In this document: piece after piece, positions 48,577 to 58,617 of the stretch
Layout: every line of letters starts with the position of its first letter
Position numbering within the stretch: the stretch's first letter is position 1
The notes under the pieces: model-generated
The model's database searches: none
Seen by the model: the letters and a program-made list of their open reading frames with translations, nothing else
What the model was told of the DNA's origin: nothing
Program-made: the position numbers and the translations under genes
NCBI GenBank assembly: GCA_018713255.1
Contig: DVFL01000002.1
Span: 1 to 64,000, forward strand
Length of the DNA stretch: 64,000 nt
Reading direction: 5' to 3'
Origin: Candidatus Cottocaccamicrobium excrementipullorum
GTDB taxonomy: Bacteria; Bacillota; Clostridia; Lachnospirales; Lachnospiraceae

Positions 48577-49377
48577 TTAATGCTTCTCAGGATACTCTCC
48601 GTCCAGTTTATCTAATTCCTCTTTCAGTTCCGGCGGAACATGTCTTGCGCTCCGAACAGCTGATACGCCGAGTTTTTTCATCCGGCTTAAGGGCATCAGT
48701 TCCTTTGGAAAACGGCGGACCAGTTTTAATCTCATATTTCTGCGCAACGTCCCGTTTGAATCAGTTTTTTCCAGAATATCTGTTTCCTCCACTCTGCATT
48801 GATAAAGAATGGCTGAAACAGGAGCAGCCATATAAAGATAAACCGTGTCTCCCTGAAGCATGGTGCGATTCTGTTTCCATAAGATTGTGCCGGAAGCGCC
48901 GAAATCCTGTTCTACGTCGTAGTAAAAAGGATTAGCCGGAACAAGCCAAGCCTGATTCGGAAGCATTTTTCTTGTCTTTAAAGTAGTGCGGCTTGCTGTA
49001 ATAGAAAAACTCATTTCCAGAAGGGAATATACATTTTCCATTGCAATAGAACCGTCCAAAAGAACCGTAATCCATTTTTCTTTATTCATATGATAAGCGG
49101 GAAGAATCCCCTTCTGGGAGCGCAGGAATCCAACTGCCTGAGGATCACATTTAAGATTCAAAATATCAATCTCTTCAGCCCCTGACAAGCCAATGGTTTC
49201 TGGCATAACATTCATGATCAGGCCATACCATTTTTGATTATCCTGATGACGAAGGACAGCATACCGCGGCGAACGCTTCCATAAATATTCTGGTCTTGTC
49301 CCATACGTTTCCGCTGCAAAACGCAGCACCAGATCCCGCCCGTCATCGCAATTATTCATCCGTTTTCCCTCCATCAC
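48577..49377 (-). CDS. MmcQ/YjbR-like domain plus second PUA/EVE-like domain protein
   Basis: AAETYGTRPEYLWKRSPRYAVLRHQDNQKWYGLIMNV...KCDPQAVGFLRSQKGILPAYHMNKEKWITVLLDGS; C-terminal half PFYYDVEQDFGASGTILWKQNRTMLQGDTVYLYMAAPVSAILYQCRVEETD. Confidence 0.75.
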   Translation of the reverse strand: MMEGKRMNNCDDGRDLVLRFAAETYGTRPEYLWKRSPRYAVLRHQDNQKWYGLIMNVMPETIGLSGAEEIDILNLKCDPQAVGFLRSQKGILPAYHMNKEKWITVLLDGSIAMENVYSLLEMSFSITASRTTLKTRKMLPNQAWLVPANPFYYDVEQDFGASGTILWKQNRTMLQGDTVYLYMAAPVSAILYQCRVEETDILEKTDSNGTLRRNMRLKLVRRFPKELMPLSRMKKLGVSAVRSARHVPPELKEELDKLDGEYPEKH

Positions 49378-49494
49378 CCAGTTTTGTAAATATCTTACCT
49401 TCTTTCTGATTTACTGTCAATCCGCCGAAAAGCTTCCCTCTGCACTGCTGTAAATCCCAGGGAAATAAGTCAATACTCCAGTTGCCCCAAAAAG

Positions 49495-49536
49495 CGCCCC
49501 CGGCAGAGTCGGAGTGATCTGCCAGGGGCGCTTTTG
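49495..49536 (-). terminator. Rho-independent terminator downstream of carB
   Basis: AAAAAGCGCCCC CGGCAGA...TCTGCC AGGGGCGCTTTT. Confidence 0.75.
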
Positions 49537-49551
49537 ATGAATACAAACAGT

Positions 49552-52500
49552 TTAATAAGTAATCTCACTGTGAAGCTGCTGCAGAGATTTTACTTCTCCT
49601 TGGCCGTGCTGCTGCACATAGCGGATACCCTTAAAGGTAGCTCTTGCTGCCGCAACTGTGGTCATATAGGGAATTTTAGCCTTAATCGCTGCCTTCCGCA
49701 GGTAGCTGTCATCATGTACGCTTTCTTTCCCTGCCGGGGAATTAATGATCAAATCAATCTGACCGTTGGTAATCATATCCAGAATGTTAGGCCGCCCTTC
49801 GTAGAGCTTATTTACCCTCTCCGCCGGGATTCCCGCTTCCTGAATCAGCCTGCAGGTTTCTCCTGTGGCAACAATCCGGAAGCCGCAGCCGGCAAAGCCT
49901 TTAGCGATCTCCACTACTTCTGCTTTGTCTCTGCGGTTTACGGAGATCAGCACCGTACCCTTAAGAGGCAGTTTAGTCTGAGTCGCCTCCTGGGCCTTAA
50001 AGAATGCTTCTCCATAATAGGTGGATAAGCCCAGCACTTCTCCAGTAGAACGCATCTCCGGCCCTAATAATGGATCAACCTCCGGGAACATATTGAAGGG
50101 GAACACTGCTTCCTTGACGCCGTAATAAGGAATCTTCGGTTCCTTCAGCGAAGGCACCGGTGAAGGTCTTCCCGTCAGTTCTGAAGTAATAATGTCTACT
50201 GCCAGAGGAACCATACGAATATTGCATACCTTGGAAACTAAAGGTACAGTCCGTGACGCTCTTGGGTTTGCCTCCAGCACATATACCTTTCCGTTTTCAA
50301 TGGCATACTGCATGTTCATCAGACCCTTTACATGCATCTCTTCTGCGATTTTACGGGTATATTCTTTAATGGTTTCTACATTTTCCCTGGAAATATGCAC
50401 AGAAGGAATGATGCAGGCGGAATCTCCGGAATGAATTCCTGCCAGCTCAATATGTTCCATTACCGCCGGGACAAAAGCATGAGCGCCGTCACTAATGGCA
50501 TCTGCCTCACATTCCATGGCATGATTCAGAAAACGGTCAATGAGAATCGGTCGATCCGGCGTCACTCCAACCGCCGCTTTCATATATTCAGCCATGCTGT
50601 CATCATCATAAACCACTTCCATGCCGCGGCCGCCAAGTACGTAGGAAGGACGAACCATCACAGGATAACCGATTTTTCCTGCAATTGCCAATGCTTCTTC
50701 TACTGTGGCAGCCATTCCAGACTCCGGCATGGGGATATTCAACTTCTCCATCATTTCCCGGAAAAGATCTCTATCCTCAGCCAGATCAATGACAGAAGGC
50801 GGCGTGCCCAGGATCTTTACGCCGTTTTTCTCCAATTCAGAAGCCAGATTTAAAGGCGTCTGCCCTCCAAACTGCGCGATTACGCCAACTGGGTTTTCTT
50901 TCCGGTAAATGCTCAGCACGTCCTCAAGCGTCAAGGGTTCAAAATACAGCTTATCCGAAGTATCATAGTCCGTGGATACTGTTTCCGGGTTGCAGTTGAC
51001 GATAATGGTCTCGAAGCCTAGTTTCTTTAAGGATAAAGCTGCATGAACACAGCAGTAATCAAATTCAATGCCCTGACCAATACGGTTTGGACCGCCTCCC
51101 AGGATCATTACCTTAGGCTTATCGCTGCGGATGGGATTTTTGTCCTCCCCATTATAAGTAGAATAGTAATAAGCGCTGTCTTTCGTGCCGCTTACATGAA
51201 CCCCTTCCCAGTTCTCCTCTACACCGATTTCCATCCGGCGCTGACGCACCTGGTCTTCAGGAATTTCCAGGATCTGGCTTAAATACTTGTCAGAGAATCC
51301 ATCCTTCTTCGCTGCAGTCAACAATTCATCAGAGGGAAGCCCTCCTTTATACTGCATCAGGTTTTCTTCCTCATCTACTAATTCTTTCATCTGCTGAATG
51401 AACCACGCTTTTACCTTAGTTAACTGATGGATTTCCTCCACACTGGCGCCTTTCCGCAGCGCCTCATACATAATAAAATGCCGGTCGCTGGAAGGAGTAA
51501 TTAACCGTCTGAGCAGATCTTCCTTTGTCATTTCGTGGTAATTCTTCCCATAGCCCAGTCCATACCGCCCAGTTTCCAAACTGCGGACAGCTTTTTGGAA
51601 AGCCTCTTTATAAGTTTTGCCGATGCTCATTACCTCGCCCACGGCCCGCATCTGGGTACCCAGCTTGTCTTCCACACCTTTAAACTTTTCAAAAGCCCAG
51701 CGGGCAAATTTGATTACCACATAATCGCCGTCCGGCACATATTTGTCCAGAGTGCCGTATTTTCCGCAGGGAATTTCCTTCAGAGTCAGCCCTGCTGCCA
51801 GCATAGCCGAGACTAAAGCGATGGGGAAGCCTGTCGCCTTGGATGCCAGCGCAGAAGAACGGGAGGTTCGAGGATTAATCTCAATCACTACAATCCGGTC
51901 GCTGACCGGATCATGAGCAAACTGCACATTTGTTCCGCCAATTACCTGCACGGATTCCACGATCTTGTAAGCCTGCTCCTGCAGACGTTTCTGACACTCT
52001 TTAGAAATTGTCAGCATCGGGGCAGAGCAGAAGGAATCTCCTGTATGAACGCCCATGGGATCAATATTTTCGATAAAGCAGACGGTAATCATGTTGTTGT
52101 CTGCATCGCGGACAATCTCCAGCTCCAGCTCTTCCCAGCCGAGAATGGACTCTTCTACCAGCACCTGTCCCACCAGACTGGCCTGAAGGCCTCTGGCGCA
52201 TACGGTTTTTAATTCTTCCCGGTTATATACCAGGCCTCCTCCGGCTCCTCCCATGGTGTAGGCAGGACGAAGTACCACAGGATAGCCCAGTTCATCAGCA
52301 ATCCCCAGAGCTTCTTCCACGCTGTAAGCCACCTGACTTCTGGCCATCTCAATTCCCAGGGCATTCATGGAATTCTTAAATTCAATTCGGTCTTCTCCCC
52401 GCTCAATGGCGTCAACCTGAACACCGATTACTTGTACATGGTACTTCTCCAAAATCCCCGCTTTCGCTAACTCTGCACAGAGATTCAGGCCAGACTGTCC

Positions 52501-52773
52501 TCCCAGATTAGGAAGCAATGCATCAGGACGTTCCTTGGCAATAATCTGTTCCAGCCGTTCTACATTCAACGGCTCGATGTACGTCACATCTGCTGTCTCC
52601 GGATCTGTCATAATGGTGGCCGGATTAGAATTAACCAGCACAATTTCATATCCCAGCTTTCGCAGAGCCTTGCAGGCCTGGGTACCGGAATAATCAAATT
52701 CACAGGCCTGCCCGATAATAATGGGTCCAGAACCTATGATCAGTACTTTGTGAATATCTGTTCTCTTTGGCAT
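49552..52773 (-). CDS. carB: carbamoyl-phosphate synthase large subunit
   Basis: 1073 aa; duplicated ATP-grasp halves; VLIIGSGPIIIGQACEFDYSGTQACKALRKLGYEIVLVNSNPATIMTDPE. Confidence 0.97.
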   Translation of the reverse strand: MPKRTDIHKVLIIGSGPIIIGQACEFDYSGTQACKALRKLGYEIVLVNSNPATIMTDPETADVTYIEPLNVERLEQIIAKERPDALLPNLGGQSGLNLCAELAKAGILEKYHVQVIGVQVDAIERGEDRIEFKNSMNALGIEMARSQVAYSVEEALGIADELGYPVVLRPAYTMGGAGGGLVYNREELKTVCARGLQASLVGQVLVEESILGWEELELEIVRDADNNMITVCFIENIDPMGVHTGDSFCSAPMLTISKECQKRLQEQAYKIVESVQVIGGTNVQFAHDPVSDRIVVIEINPRTSRSSALASKATGFPIALVSAMLAAGLTLKEIPCGKYGTLDKYVPDGDYVVIKFARWAFEKFKGVEDKLGTQMRAVGEVMSIGKTYKEAFQKAVRSLETGRYGLGYGKNYHEMTKEDLLRRLITPSSDRHFIMYEALRKGASVEEIHQLTKVKAWFIQQMKELVDEEENLMQYKGGLPSDELLTAAKKDGFSDKYLSQILEIPEDQVRQRRMEIGVEENWEGVHVSGTKDSAYYYSTYNGEDKNPIRSDKPKVMILGGGPNRIGQGIEFDYCCVHAALSLKKLGFETIIVNCNPETVSTDYDTSDKLYFEPLTLEDVLSIYRKENPVGVIAQFGGQTPLNLASELEKNGVKILGTPPSVIDLAEDRDLFREMMEKLNIPMPESGMAATVEEALAIAGKIGYPVMVRPSYVLGGRGMEVVYDDDSMAEYMKAAVGVTPDRPILIDRFLNHAMECEADAISDGAHAFVPAVMEHIELAGIHSGDSACIIPSVHISRENVETIKEYTRKIAEEMHVKGLMNMQYAIENGKVYVLEANPRASRTVPLVSKVCNIRMVPLAVDIITSELTGRPSPVPSLKEPKIPYYGVKEAVFPFNMFPEVDPLLGPEMRSTGEVLGLSTYYGEAFFKAQEATQTKLPLKGTVLISVNRRDKAEVVEIAKGFAGCGFRIVATGETCRLIQEAGIPAERVNKLYEGRPNILDMITNGQIDLIINSPAGKESVHDDSYLRKAAIKAKIPYMTTVAAARATFKGIRYVQQHGQGEVKSLQQLHSEITY

Positions 52774-52939
52774 AAACCCCTCCTGATATCGTATATAGTA
52801 ACTCCATTATAATCGAGAATCAGGAAAAGGGGAAGGACATTTTCTTGCTGAATTCCAACGCCAATGTTCTTTATATTAAATAATATTAAGACTGGTCTGT
52901 AACTCAATATGCTCTATTCATTATCAGCAGACATTGATT

Positions 52940-55015
52940 TCACAAATTTTCTGCGTGAAACTCCAGGTAAGAGGAATCTGGATAAGCGTACTCTCCTCGG
53001 TAATTCGAGGCATTGTAAGGCGGAAACTTTACCGGATGGTAGGTTTGAGGCTTCGGGTTATCCTCCTGGGTATAAATATACATAGAATGATAATCCCAGA
53101 GAATCAGCTCGTCCCGCTCATCTCCCGTCAAATCCATGGCCTCGCAGCAAAGGAGAGGATGGCCGTCGTCTGGGAAGGCTACCGCCCGGATTCCGTCTCC
53201 ATTTAGCAGCCCTCCTTTGTGAGGATCTCCGTTAGTGAGAATCAATTCTGTTCCATTCCCATCCCAGTTTACAGGAGCCAGGATGTTTCCGTTCATCTCA
53301 TTTTCCATTTCCCAAATCGGATTGCCATAGCAGTCATAAAGGAAAATCACCCCTTGGTGCCCCCAGAAATTTACCACGGCAATCTCCATGCCTTCCCGCT
53401 CCGGGCAGTAATTCGCTACAGACACCCGCTGAGCATGACCAATTCCGTCTCTGGCCACAATGTTTCCATAAAAGTCACCGATAAAAAATCCTTGTGAACC
53501 AGAAACACAGGCAAAATATCCTTCATCCTTCCCCGGCATCCATTTCCCCGCAACAATCTCATCGGTGTGATCTTTTTCAATGGGATAAGTCCAAAGGAAA
53601 CTTCCATCGCTGTCCAGCATAGTATAGCCCACTAACACCTCATCTTTGCCGTCTCCGTCAATATCCACAGGAAGAGGACAATGTCCCGTGTTCTTAGGAC
53701 TTACGTATTTCCACATCAAATTCAGGTTCTCGTCCAGAGCGTAAACCCGGCAGTACCGGTCTTTTATCAAAATATCTCCCGGCCGGTCCTTCCCCCGAAA
53801 ATTACAGATCCGGATGCCATCAGGATTAATCCGCTCAAAGGCATAAATATGGTAAGGAATTCCAATAATTGAAGCATCCTCTTCCTGGGAAAATGGGGTC
53901 CTGGCAGATTTTTTTACCTTGCCGGTATCGCCTTCCAGAATCTGAATCTGGAAATCCCAGCCTACAATCACTTCATCCTTTCCATCGCCGTCAATATCGT
54001 AAAGCTGCAGAGGCACATCCGCCGACACCTTCCCCAGCACATCTGCCTCCTCCGAAGGCTCTCCCAGCTGCCATAATATCTGACCATCTAAATCCATCGC
54101 CGTCAGGCAGCTGATAAATCCATAGGCGTCCCGGCTGACGCGCTTCTGCATCTGGGCAAACACTACCTGCCAGGAAGAATCTCCCTTCAAATGGCCGAAC
54201 CGGATCTGACGGCTGGTGCCAAAAATCTTTAAGTCCAATTTTCTCCACAGCTTCATCTTTGGATGCTGAGCCATTTCGGCTTCCTGGCGTTTTTCCTCCT
54301 TCCGGCGTGCAGCAGCAATTTCTTTTTCCGTTTCCTCACTTACCTGGACCAGAAAATCCATAAACCGGGTAGGACAGTCCGCGGTAATTCCCGCCTTTCC
54401 TCCCCGGGAAACGAGAGGACTGGATAAACGGAACAGTTCTGCATCGTCTACATAAAATACCGCCTCTTCTCCCATACACTCTGCAGTCAAACGGTAATTG
54501 TCATCGCAGCCATGAGGAAATTCTTTCTCCTTCAAGCAGGTAATCTCTTCCTTATGGCGGTACAGCACTGCAGCCCGATTCTGATTCTCCAGGACAAAAG
54601 CCAAAGTATCGATGCTGTGATTCATACAAAAAACAATTCCTGCGCAGCCTTTTTGAGATAGCCGGCGCATCGTAACGGAAACTGTGTAATCCTTCCAGCA
54701 TGTTTCCCCCGTTTCCAGGGTAGGAAACATGGTATGCGGACGATTTTTTTCAATCCGCATGGACTCCATAGCATGCTTTCCATTTACATTCGTAATCAGC
54801 CAGGAAGGACCGGTGCCGTTGTAAGTATGATTGCACACCGGATCATACCAGCGGCCCAGCCTGCCTGTATTAGGAATATACTGGTACTCTCCCATTGCCG
54901 AATGATCTTTGTCATAAGGGAACTCTCCAATGGGAAATTCTTGAAAATCCTCTCTGATCAGATCCACCTTCCGGTTATGTTTAATAAATCCTTCTGTCTG
55001 CTGTGTCTGTGACAT
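52940..55015 (-). CDS. large protein with LamG-like N-terminus and FG-GAP/RG-lyase-like beta-propeller; no signal peptide
   Basis: Repeated DIDGDGKDEVIVGWD / DIDGDGKDEVLVGYT / DLTGDERDELILWD blades. Confidence 0.7.
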   Translation of the reverse strand: MSQTQQTEGFIKHNRKVDLIREDFQEFPIGEFPYDKDHSAMGEYQYIPNTGRLGRWYDPVCNHTYNGTGPSWLITNVNGKHAMESMRIEKNRPHTMFPTLETGETCWKDYTVSVTMRRLSQKGCAGIVFCMNHSIDTLAFVLENQNRAAVLYRHKEEITCLKEKEFPHGCDDNYRLTAECMGEEAVFYVDDAELFRLSSPLVSRGGKAGITADCPTRFMDFLVQVSEETEKEIAAARRKEEKRQEAEMAQHPKMKLWRKLDLKIFGTSRQIRFGHLKGDSSWQVVFAQMQKRVSRDAYGFISCLTAMDLDGQILWQLGEPSEEADVLGKVSADVPLQLYDIDGDGKDEVIVGWDFQIQILEGDTGKVKKSARTPFSQEEDASIIGIPYHIYAFERINPDGIRICNFRGKDRPGDILIKDRYCRVYALDENLNLMWKYVSPKNTGHCPLPVDIDGDGKDEVLVGYTMLDSDGSFLWTYPIEKDHTDEIVAGKWMPGKDEGYFACVSGSQGFFIGDFYGNIVARDGIGHAQRVSVANYCPEREGMEIAVVNFWGHQGVIFLYDCYGNPIWEMENEMNGNILAPVNWDGNGTELILTNGDPHKGGLLNGDGIRAVAFPDDGHPLLCCEAMDLTGDERDELILWDYHSMYIYTQEDNPKPQTYHPVKFPPYNASNYRGEYAYPDSSYLEFHAENL

Positions 55016-55209
55016 AAGCTCGCCCCTCTTCTATTTCTATGATAAAAACAGTATAGCTCATTTTTCGGAAAGAGTTAAGAAAAAGTTCAGGCCTGTTGTC
55101 TTGCTGTCAGAGAATGGTGATTTTGTCACAGAATTCCTCCCAAAGGTATGGTAAGATTAACCCATCAACAAAAGAAATTGAAAAAAAGAATAGTCAGGAG
55201 GAATGAAAT

Positions 55210-55518
55210 ATGTCCGTTTTAACCATTACCCAAACCAATTATGAAGAAGAAGTGCTCCGCAGCGATAAACCGGTTCTCCTTGATTTCTGGGCGGCCTGGT
55301 GCGGCCCCTGCCGGATGGTAAGCCCGGTTGTCGATGAAATTGCCAACGAGCATCCAGAAATTAAAGTAGGAAAAATCAACGTAGATGAACAGCCTGAACT
55401 GGCTTCCGCCTTTCAGGTCATGAGCATTCCCACTCTGGTGGTGATGAAGGAAGGAAAAGCCGTTAACCGGATGGTGGGCGCCCAGCCAAAAGCAAGAATT
55501 TTATCGATGCTGAACTAG
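55210..55518 (+). CDS. trxA: thioredoxin
   Basis: LDFWAAWCGPCRMVSPVVDEIA; VMSIPTLVVMKEG. Confidence 0.96.
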   Translation: MSVLTITQTNYEEEVLRSDKPVLLDFWAAWCGPCRMVSPVVDEIANEHPEIKVGKINVDEQPELASAFQVMSIPTLVVMKEGKAVNRMVGAQPKARILSMLN

Positions 55519-55522
55519 CAAA

Positions 55523-55556
55523 AAAAGGACTGCAGTCAAATATTCTGCAGTCCTTC
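55523..55556. terminator. bidirectional Rho-independent terminator
   Basis: AAGGACTGCAG-TCAAATATT-CTGCAGTCCTT flanked by A and T runs. Confidence 0.8.
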
Positions 55557-56192
55557 TTTATTTACAATCTGAATTTCACCTCTTGACAGATGAACCAGAC
55601 CTTCTCTCTGGAAATAACGGAGCATTCTGGTAACCACTTCTCTTGCGCTTCCTAGATGATTGGCAATCCGCTCATGAGTGATTTTCAGGGAATCGCTTCC
55701 TTCCAGAACACCTTCCTCCAGCAGGAAATCTGCCAGCCGCCGATCAAAACTGTTCCACATTATCTGTTCCATCACCCACATCACTTCGGAAAAATTTTGA
55801 CTCATCAGTTCATTGGTATAATTGGCCGCTGCTGCCGACTGCTCCATAATTCCCCGATAGATTTCCGGCGGAATGATCCATACCAAAGAATCCTTTTCTG
55901 CCTCTACAATCACGTCAAATTGAATATTCCGCATCATACAGGAGGCAGACAGAAGACAAATATCTCTCTCGAACAGCCGATACAAGGTAATCTCCCTTCC
56001 CTCTGGAGATACTAAGTAAACTCTAAGCTGCCCCCCACAGACTAAAATCAGTCCAAGACAATCGGCAGATCCATTGTGAAGCACAGCACCTTCTGGCACT
56101 TTTCTCTGTACTGCAGCCTGAATCATCCTGTCCTGCTGATCTTTCGTCAGCTTGTCCCAAAAAGGAAAAAATTCCTTTACTTCCATTTCCAT
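55536..56192 (-). CDS. Crp/Fnr family transcriptional regulator
   Basis: cNMP-like fold plus HTH_Crp: LKITHERIANHLGSAREVVTRMLRYFQREGLV. Confidence 0.93.
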   Translation of the reverse strand: MEMEVKEFFPFWDKLTKDQQDRMIQAAVQRKVPEGAVLHNGSADCLGLILVCGGQLRVYLVSPEGREITLYRLFERDICLLSASCMMRNIQFDVIVEAEKDSLVWIIPPEIYRGIMEQSAAAANYTNELMSQNFSEVMWVMEQIMWNSFDRRLADFLLEEGVLEGSDSLKITHERIANHLGSAREVVTRMLRYFQREGLVHLSRGEIQIVNKEGLQNI

Positions 56193-56286
56193 ATCCTCCC
56201 TGCTATACGCCGCCAGTATTGATCTTGCCGCTGAGCGGCTTGACTGGTTTTTCGGTCTCCCCGATCAATGGGAATGTTTAATCCTG

Positions 56287-56643
56287 TCAGGGCAAACGGT
56301 TTTTGTCTCCCCATTCGCACATTCCATCCAAAATAGGGATTAAGGACTTTCCTCGTTCTGTCAGGCTATATTCCACTTTCGGCGGAATCTGAGGATATTC
56401 TTTCCGGTGAATCAGCTGATCGGCCTCCAACTCTTTTAACGTGGAACTAAGGGTCTTATAGGAGATTTCACCGATATACTTTTTCATCTCATTAAATCGG
56501 ACCACCCCAAATTCCATCAAGGTATAAAGGATAGTCATTTTATATTTTCCGTTAATCAGCGACAGCGTATAGCTGAACCCGGTGGAACTAAGGCATTCAT
56601 TGGCGATGCAGCGTTTATTCATTTCGCACTCTCCTTTAAGCAA
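56287..56643 (-). CDS. HxlR family transcriptional regulator
   Basis: LSLINGKYKMTILYTLMEFGVVRFNEMKKYIGEISYKTLSSTLKELEADQLIHRKEYPQIPPKVEYSLTERG. Confidence 0.93.
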   Translation of the reverse strand: MLKGECEMNKRCIANECLSSTGFSYTLSLINGKYKMTILYTLMEFGVVRFNEMKKYIGEISYKTLSSTLKELEADQLIHRKEYPQIPPKVEYSLTERGKSLIPILDGMCEWGDKNRLP

Positions 56644-56669
56644 GTATTATACAGTAATGTATGTACTTG
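56641..56669. promoter_or_regulatory. candidate HxlR operator CAAGTA-N17-TACTTG
   Basis: 6-bp perfect inverted repeat directly upstream of the HxlR gene. Confidence 0.45.
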
Positions 56670-56839
56670 TCGATCACATTATGTTAGCTATCATTATAAT
56701 ATCAGTAACATTGAAAGTCAATTTGATCTGCAAAAGGAGGTGCCGTACATAGATTTTGTTATATTCCTGCCCGTAGGTCAGGCACAGCGAAGGTTGTTCC
56801 GCTGCTGAAACAGCCGGCCGCCGACCCAAAGAAAAACGC

Positions 56840-57511
56840 TTACTGGAAAAACAGCTGAACCCAGTAATGAATCCCGGAAGCATCCTGGTAATGTCCGATT
56901 CCCATGGAAGTATATTGACTTCCCAGAATATTCGCCCGGTGTCCAGAGCTGTTCATCCATCCCTTCATTACCGAAGAAGCATCTTTTTGACCATAGGCAA
57001 TGTTTTCTCCAGAAGTTCTGAAAGAAATTCCCGCGGCCTTAAGGGCAGTGGAAAAGCTGGTTCCGTCCGGCCTGGTATGAGAAAAAAGGGAGGAAATCTC
57101 TTTTGCCCGTACGTTAGCGGCTGCCACAGCACGTTCATCCAGAGAAAGAGCCTTTAATCCAGCCTTTGCTCGTTCTTCATTGACCAGCTGCGCCACCTGC
57201 ATAATCAGAGAATTGTCCGTCTGGTTATTATCAGGACTCTCCGGAAGCTCCTCTTCCGCCCCTCCGTTCTCTGGGAATTCAGGTAACGGAAAATCAGGGA
57301 AAATGTCCTCTGGCAGCTGCCCCTCAGGGAAAATTCCTTCAGGAAAGCCTGGAAGACAATCTGTTCCAGAACCAGTAATCACCACCATCTTTCCTGCTCC
57401 TCCCGGAAGATTATATGTATTTACCGCAGCATAAGCCGTATGCGTTGCTGCGCCCGCGGCAGTTGCTGTCAAAAGGGCGGCTAATGTGTACTTTAACATT
57501 TTTCTCTTCAT
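56840..57511 (-). CDS. secreted CAP-domain (SCP/PR1-like) protein
   Basis: Signal peptide MKRKMLKYTLAALLTATAAGAATHTAYA; Pro-rich linker; LVNEERAKAGLKALSLDERAVAAANVRAKEISSLFSHTRPDGTSF..GENIAYGQ. Confidence 0.93.
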   Translation of the reverse strand: MKRKMLKYTLAALLTATAAGAATHTAYAAVNTYNLPGGAGKMVVITGSGTDCLPGFPEGIFPEGQLPEDIFPDFPLPEFPENGGAEEELPESPDNNQTDNSLIMQVAQLVNEERAKAGLKALSLDERAVAAANVRAKEISSLFSHTRPDGTSFSTALKAAGISFRTSGENIAYGQKDASSVMKGWMNSSGHRANILGSQYTSMGIGHYQDASGIHYWVQLFFQ

Positions 57512-57754
57512 GGTATGTTCTCCTTTGTTACATAATTGTTACGTTTTTGTTACAGAAGAATCATATCACAGTTCATTCAATGGTTCATTAGGAAAGTAAT
57601 GGAAGACCTCCGCATGAAATCGCCAAAAACATAAACTCCTCTTCCGACGCCAAATTGGCTTATGGTTGAACTTTCCTGCGTGGTGTGTTATATTTCCAAA
57701 AGAGAGCAAAACGTTTGCACAATTTCACCACACAAATGATCAGGAGGATACTCT

Positions 57755-58516
57755 ATGGTAGAAAAATGGAAGATCACTATTCCGGAGCTTACCGGCGATG
57801 AAGAACGGGGAGTGTATGTTTATCTTCCGGAATCTTATGGATATCATGACGGCAGACGCTATCCCGTCCTCTATATGTTTGACGGACACAATGTGTTTTT
57901 CGATTCAGATGCTACCTACGGCAAATGCTGGGGAATGAAAGAATACATGGACTTTACACAAAGCCAAGTGATCATTGCTGCAGTAGAATGCAATCACAGC
58001 CCGGATCACGGCCGGCTGAAAGAATACTCTCCCTATGATTTCCAGGAAAAAGGAGTAGGGAAAATTTCCGGAAAAGGGAACATCACCATGGATTGGATGA
58101 GCCAAACATTTAAGCCCCTGATTGACAGCCGTTACCGGACGATTCCCGACCGTGCACATACCTGGATCGGAGGCAGTTCCATGGGCGGCTTAATGAGCCT
58201 TTATGGAGTTTTGGCCTATTCTCATGTATATTCTAGGGCCGCCGCCCTCTCACCTTCCCTCTGGACTAATCCGCGGGAAATCGAAGCGCTGATCCGCCGC
58301 TCCCCAGCAGGCAAGGATACTGTAATCTATATGGACTACGGTCAAAATGAGCTGGCCTCCGGCAGACAGATGGAAAAGCTTTTCAGCCGGATAAACAGCC
58401 TGCTTCTTGAAAAAAAGATCTGCCTGACCAGCCGGATTGTTCCTGGCGGAACTCACTGTGAAGCAAGCTGGGAAAAGCAGCTTCCCTTCATGATGCATAC
58501 CCTGACCTATCACTAA
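57755..58516 (+). CDS. alpha/beta hydrolase-fold esterase (IroE/Fes-like)
   Basis: YPVLYMFDGHNVFFDSDATYGKCWGM; TWIGGSSMGGLMSLYG. Confidence 0.88.
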   Translation: MVEKWKITIPELTGDEERGVYVYLPESYGYHDGRRYPVLYMFDGHNVFFDSDATYGKCWGMKEYMDFTQSQVIIAAVECNHSPDHGRLKEYSPYDFQEKGVGKISGKGNITMDWMSQTFKPLIDSRYRTIPDRAHTWIGGSSMGGLMSLYGVLAYSHVYSRAAALSPSLWTNPREIEALIRRSPAGKDTVIYMDYGQNELASGRQMEKLFSRINSLLLEKKICLTSRIVPGGTHCEASWEKQLPFMMHTLTYH

Positions 58517-58617
58517 TAACTGATGTCAGAATCAGTGTTCAGGGGGAACATCAATGCTGATGATTATGGAGCATCGTGATTAGGGATGAAGCTTTCAATG
58601 AATCGAGGAGGGATTTT

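Noticed and set aside
50332-50853. Long antisense ORFs inside carB and similar antisense ORFs within other CDSs (e.g. 11532, 13893, 34294, 36110)
   Set aside because: Mirror codon usage of confident genes on the other strand; no RBS or recognisable domains
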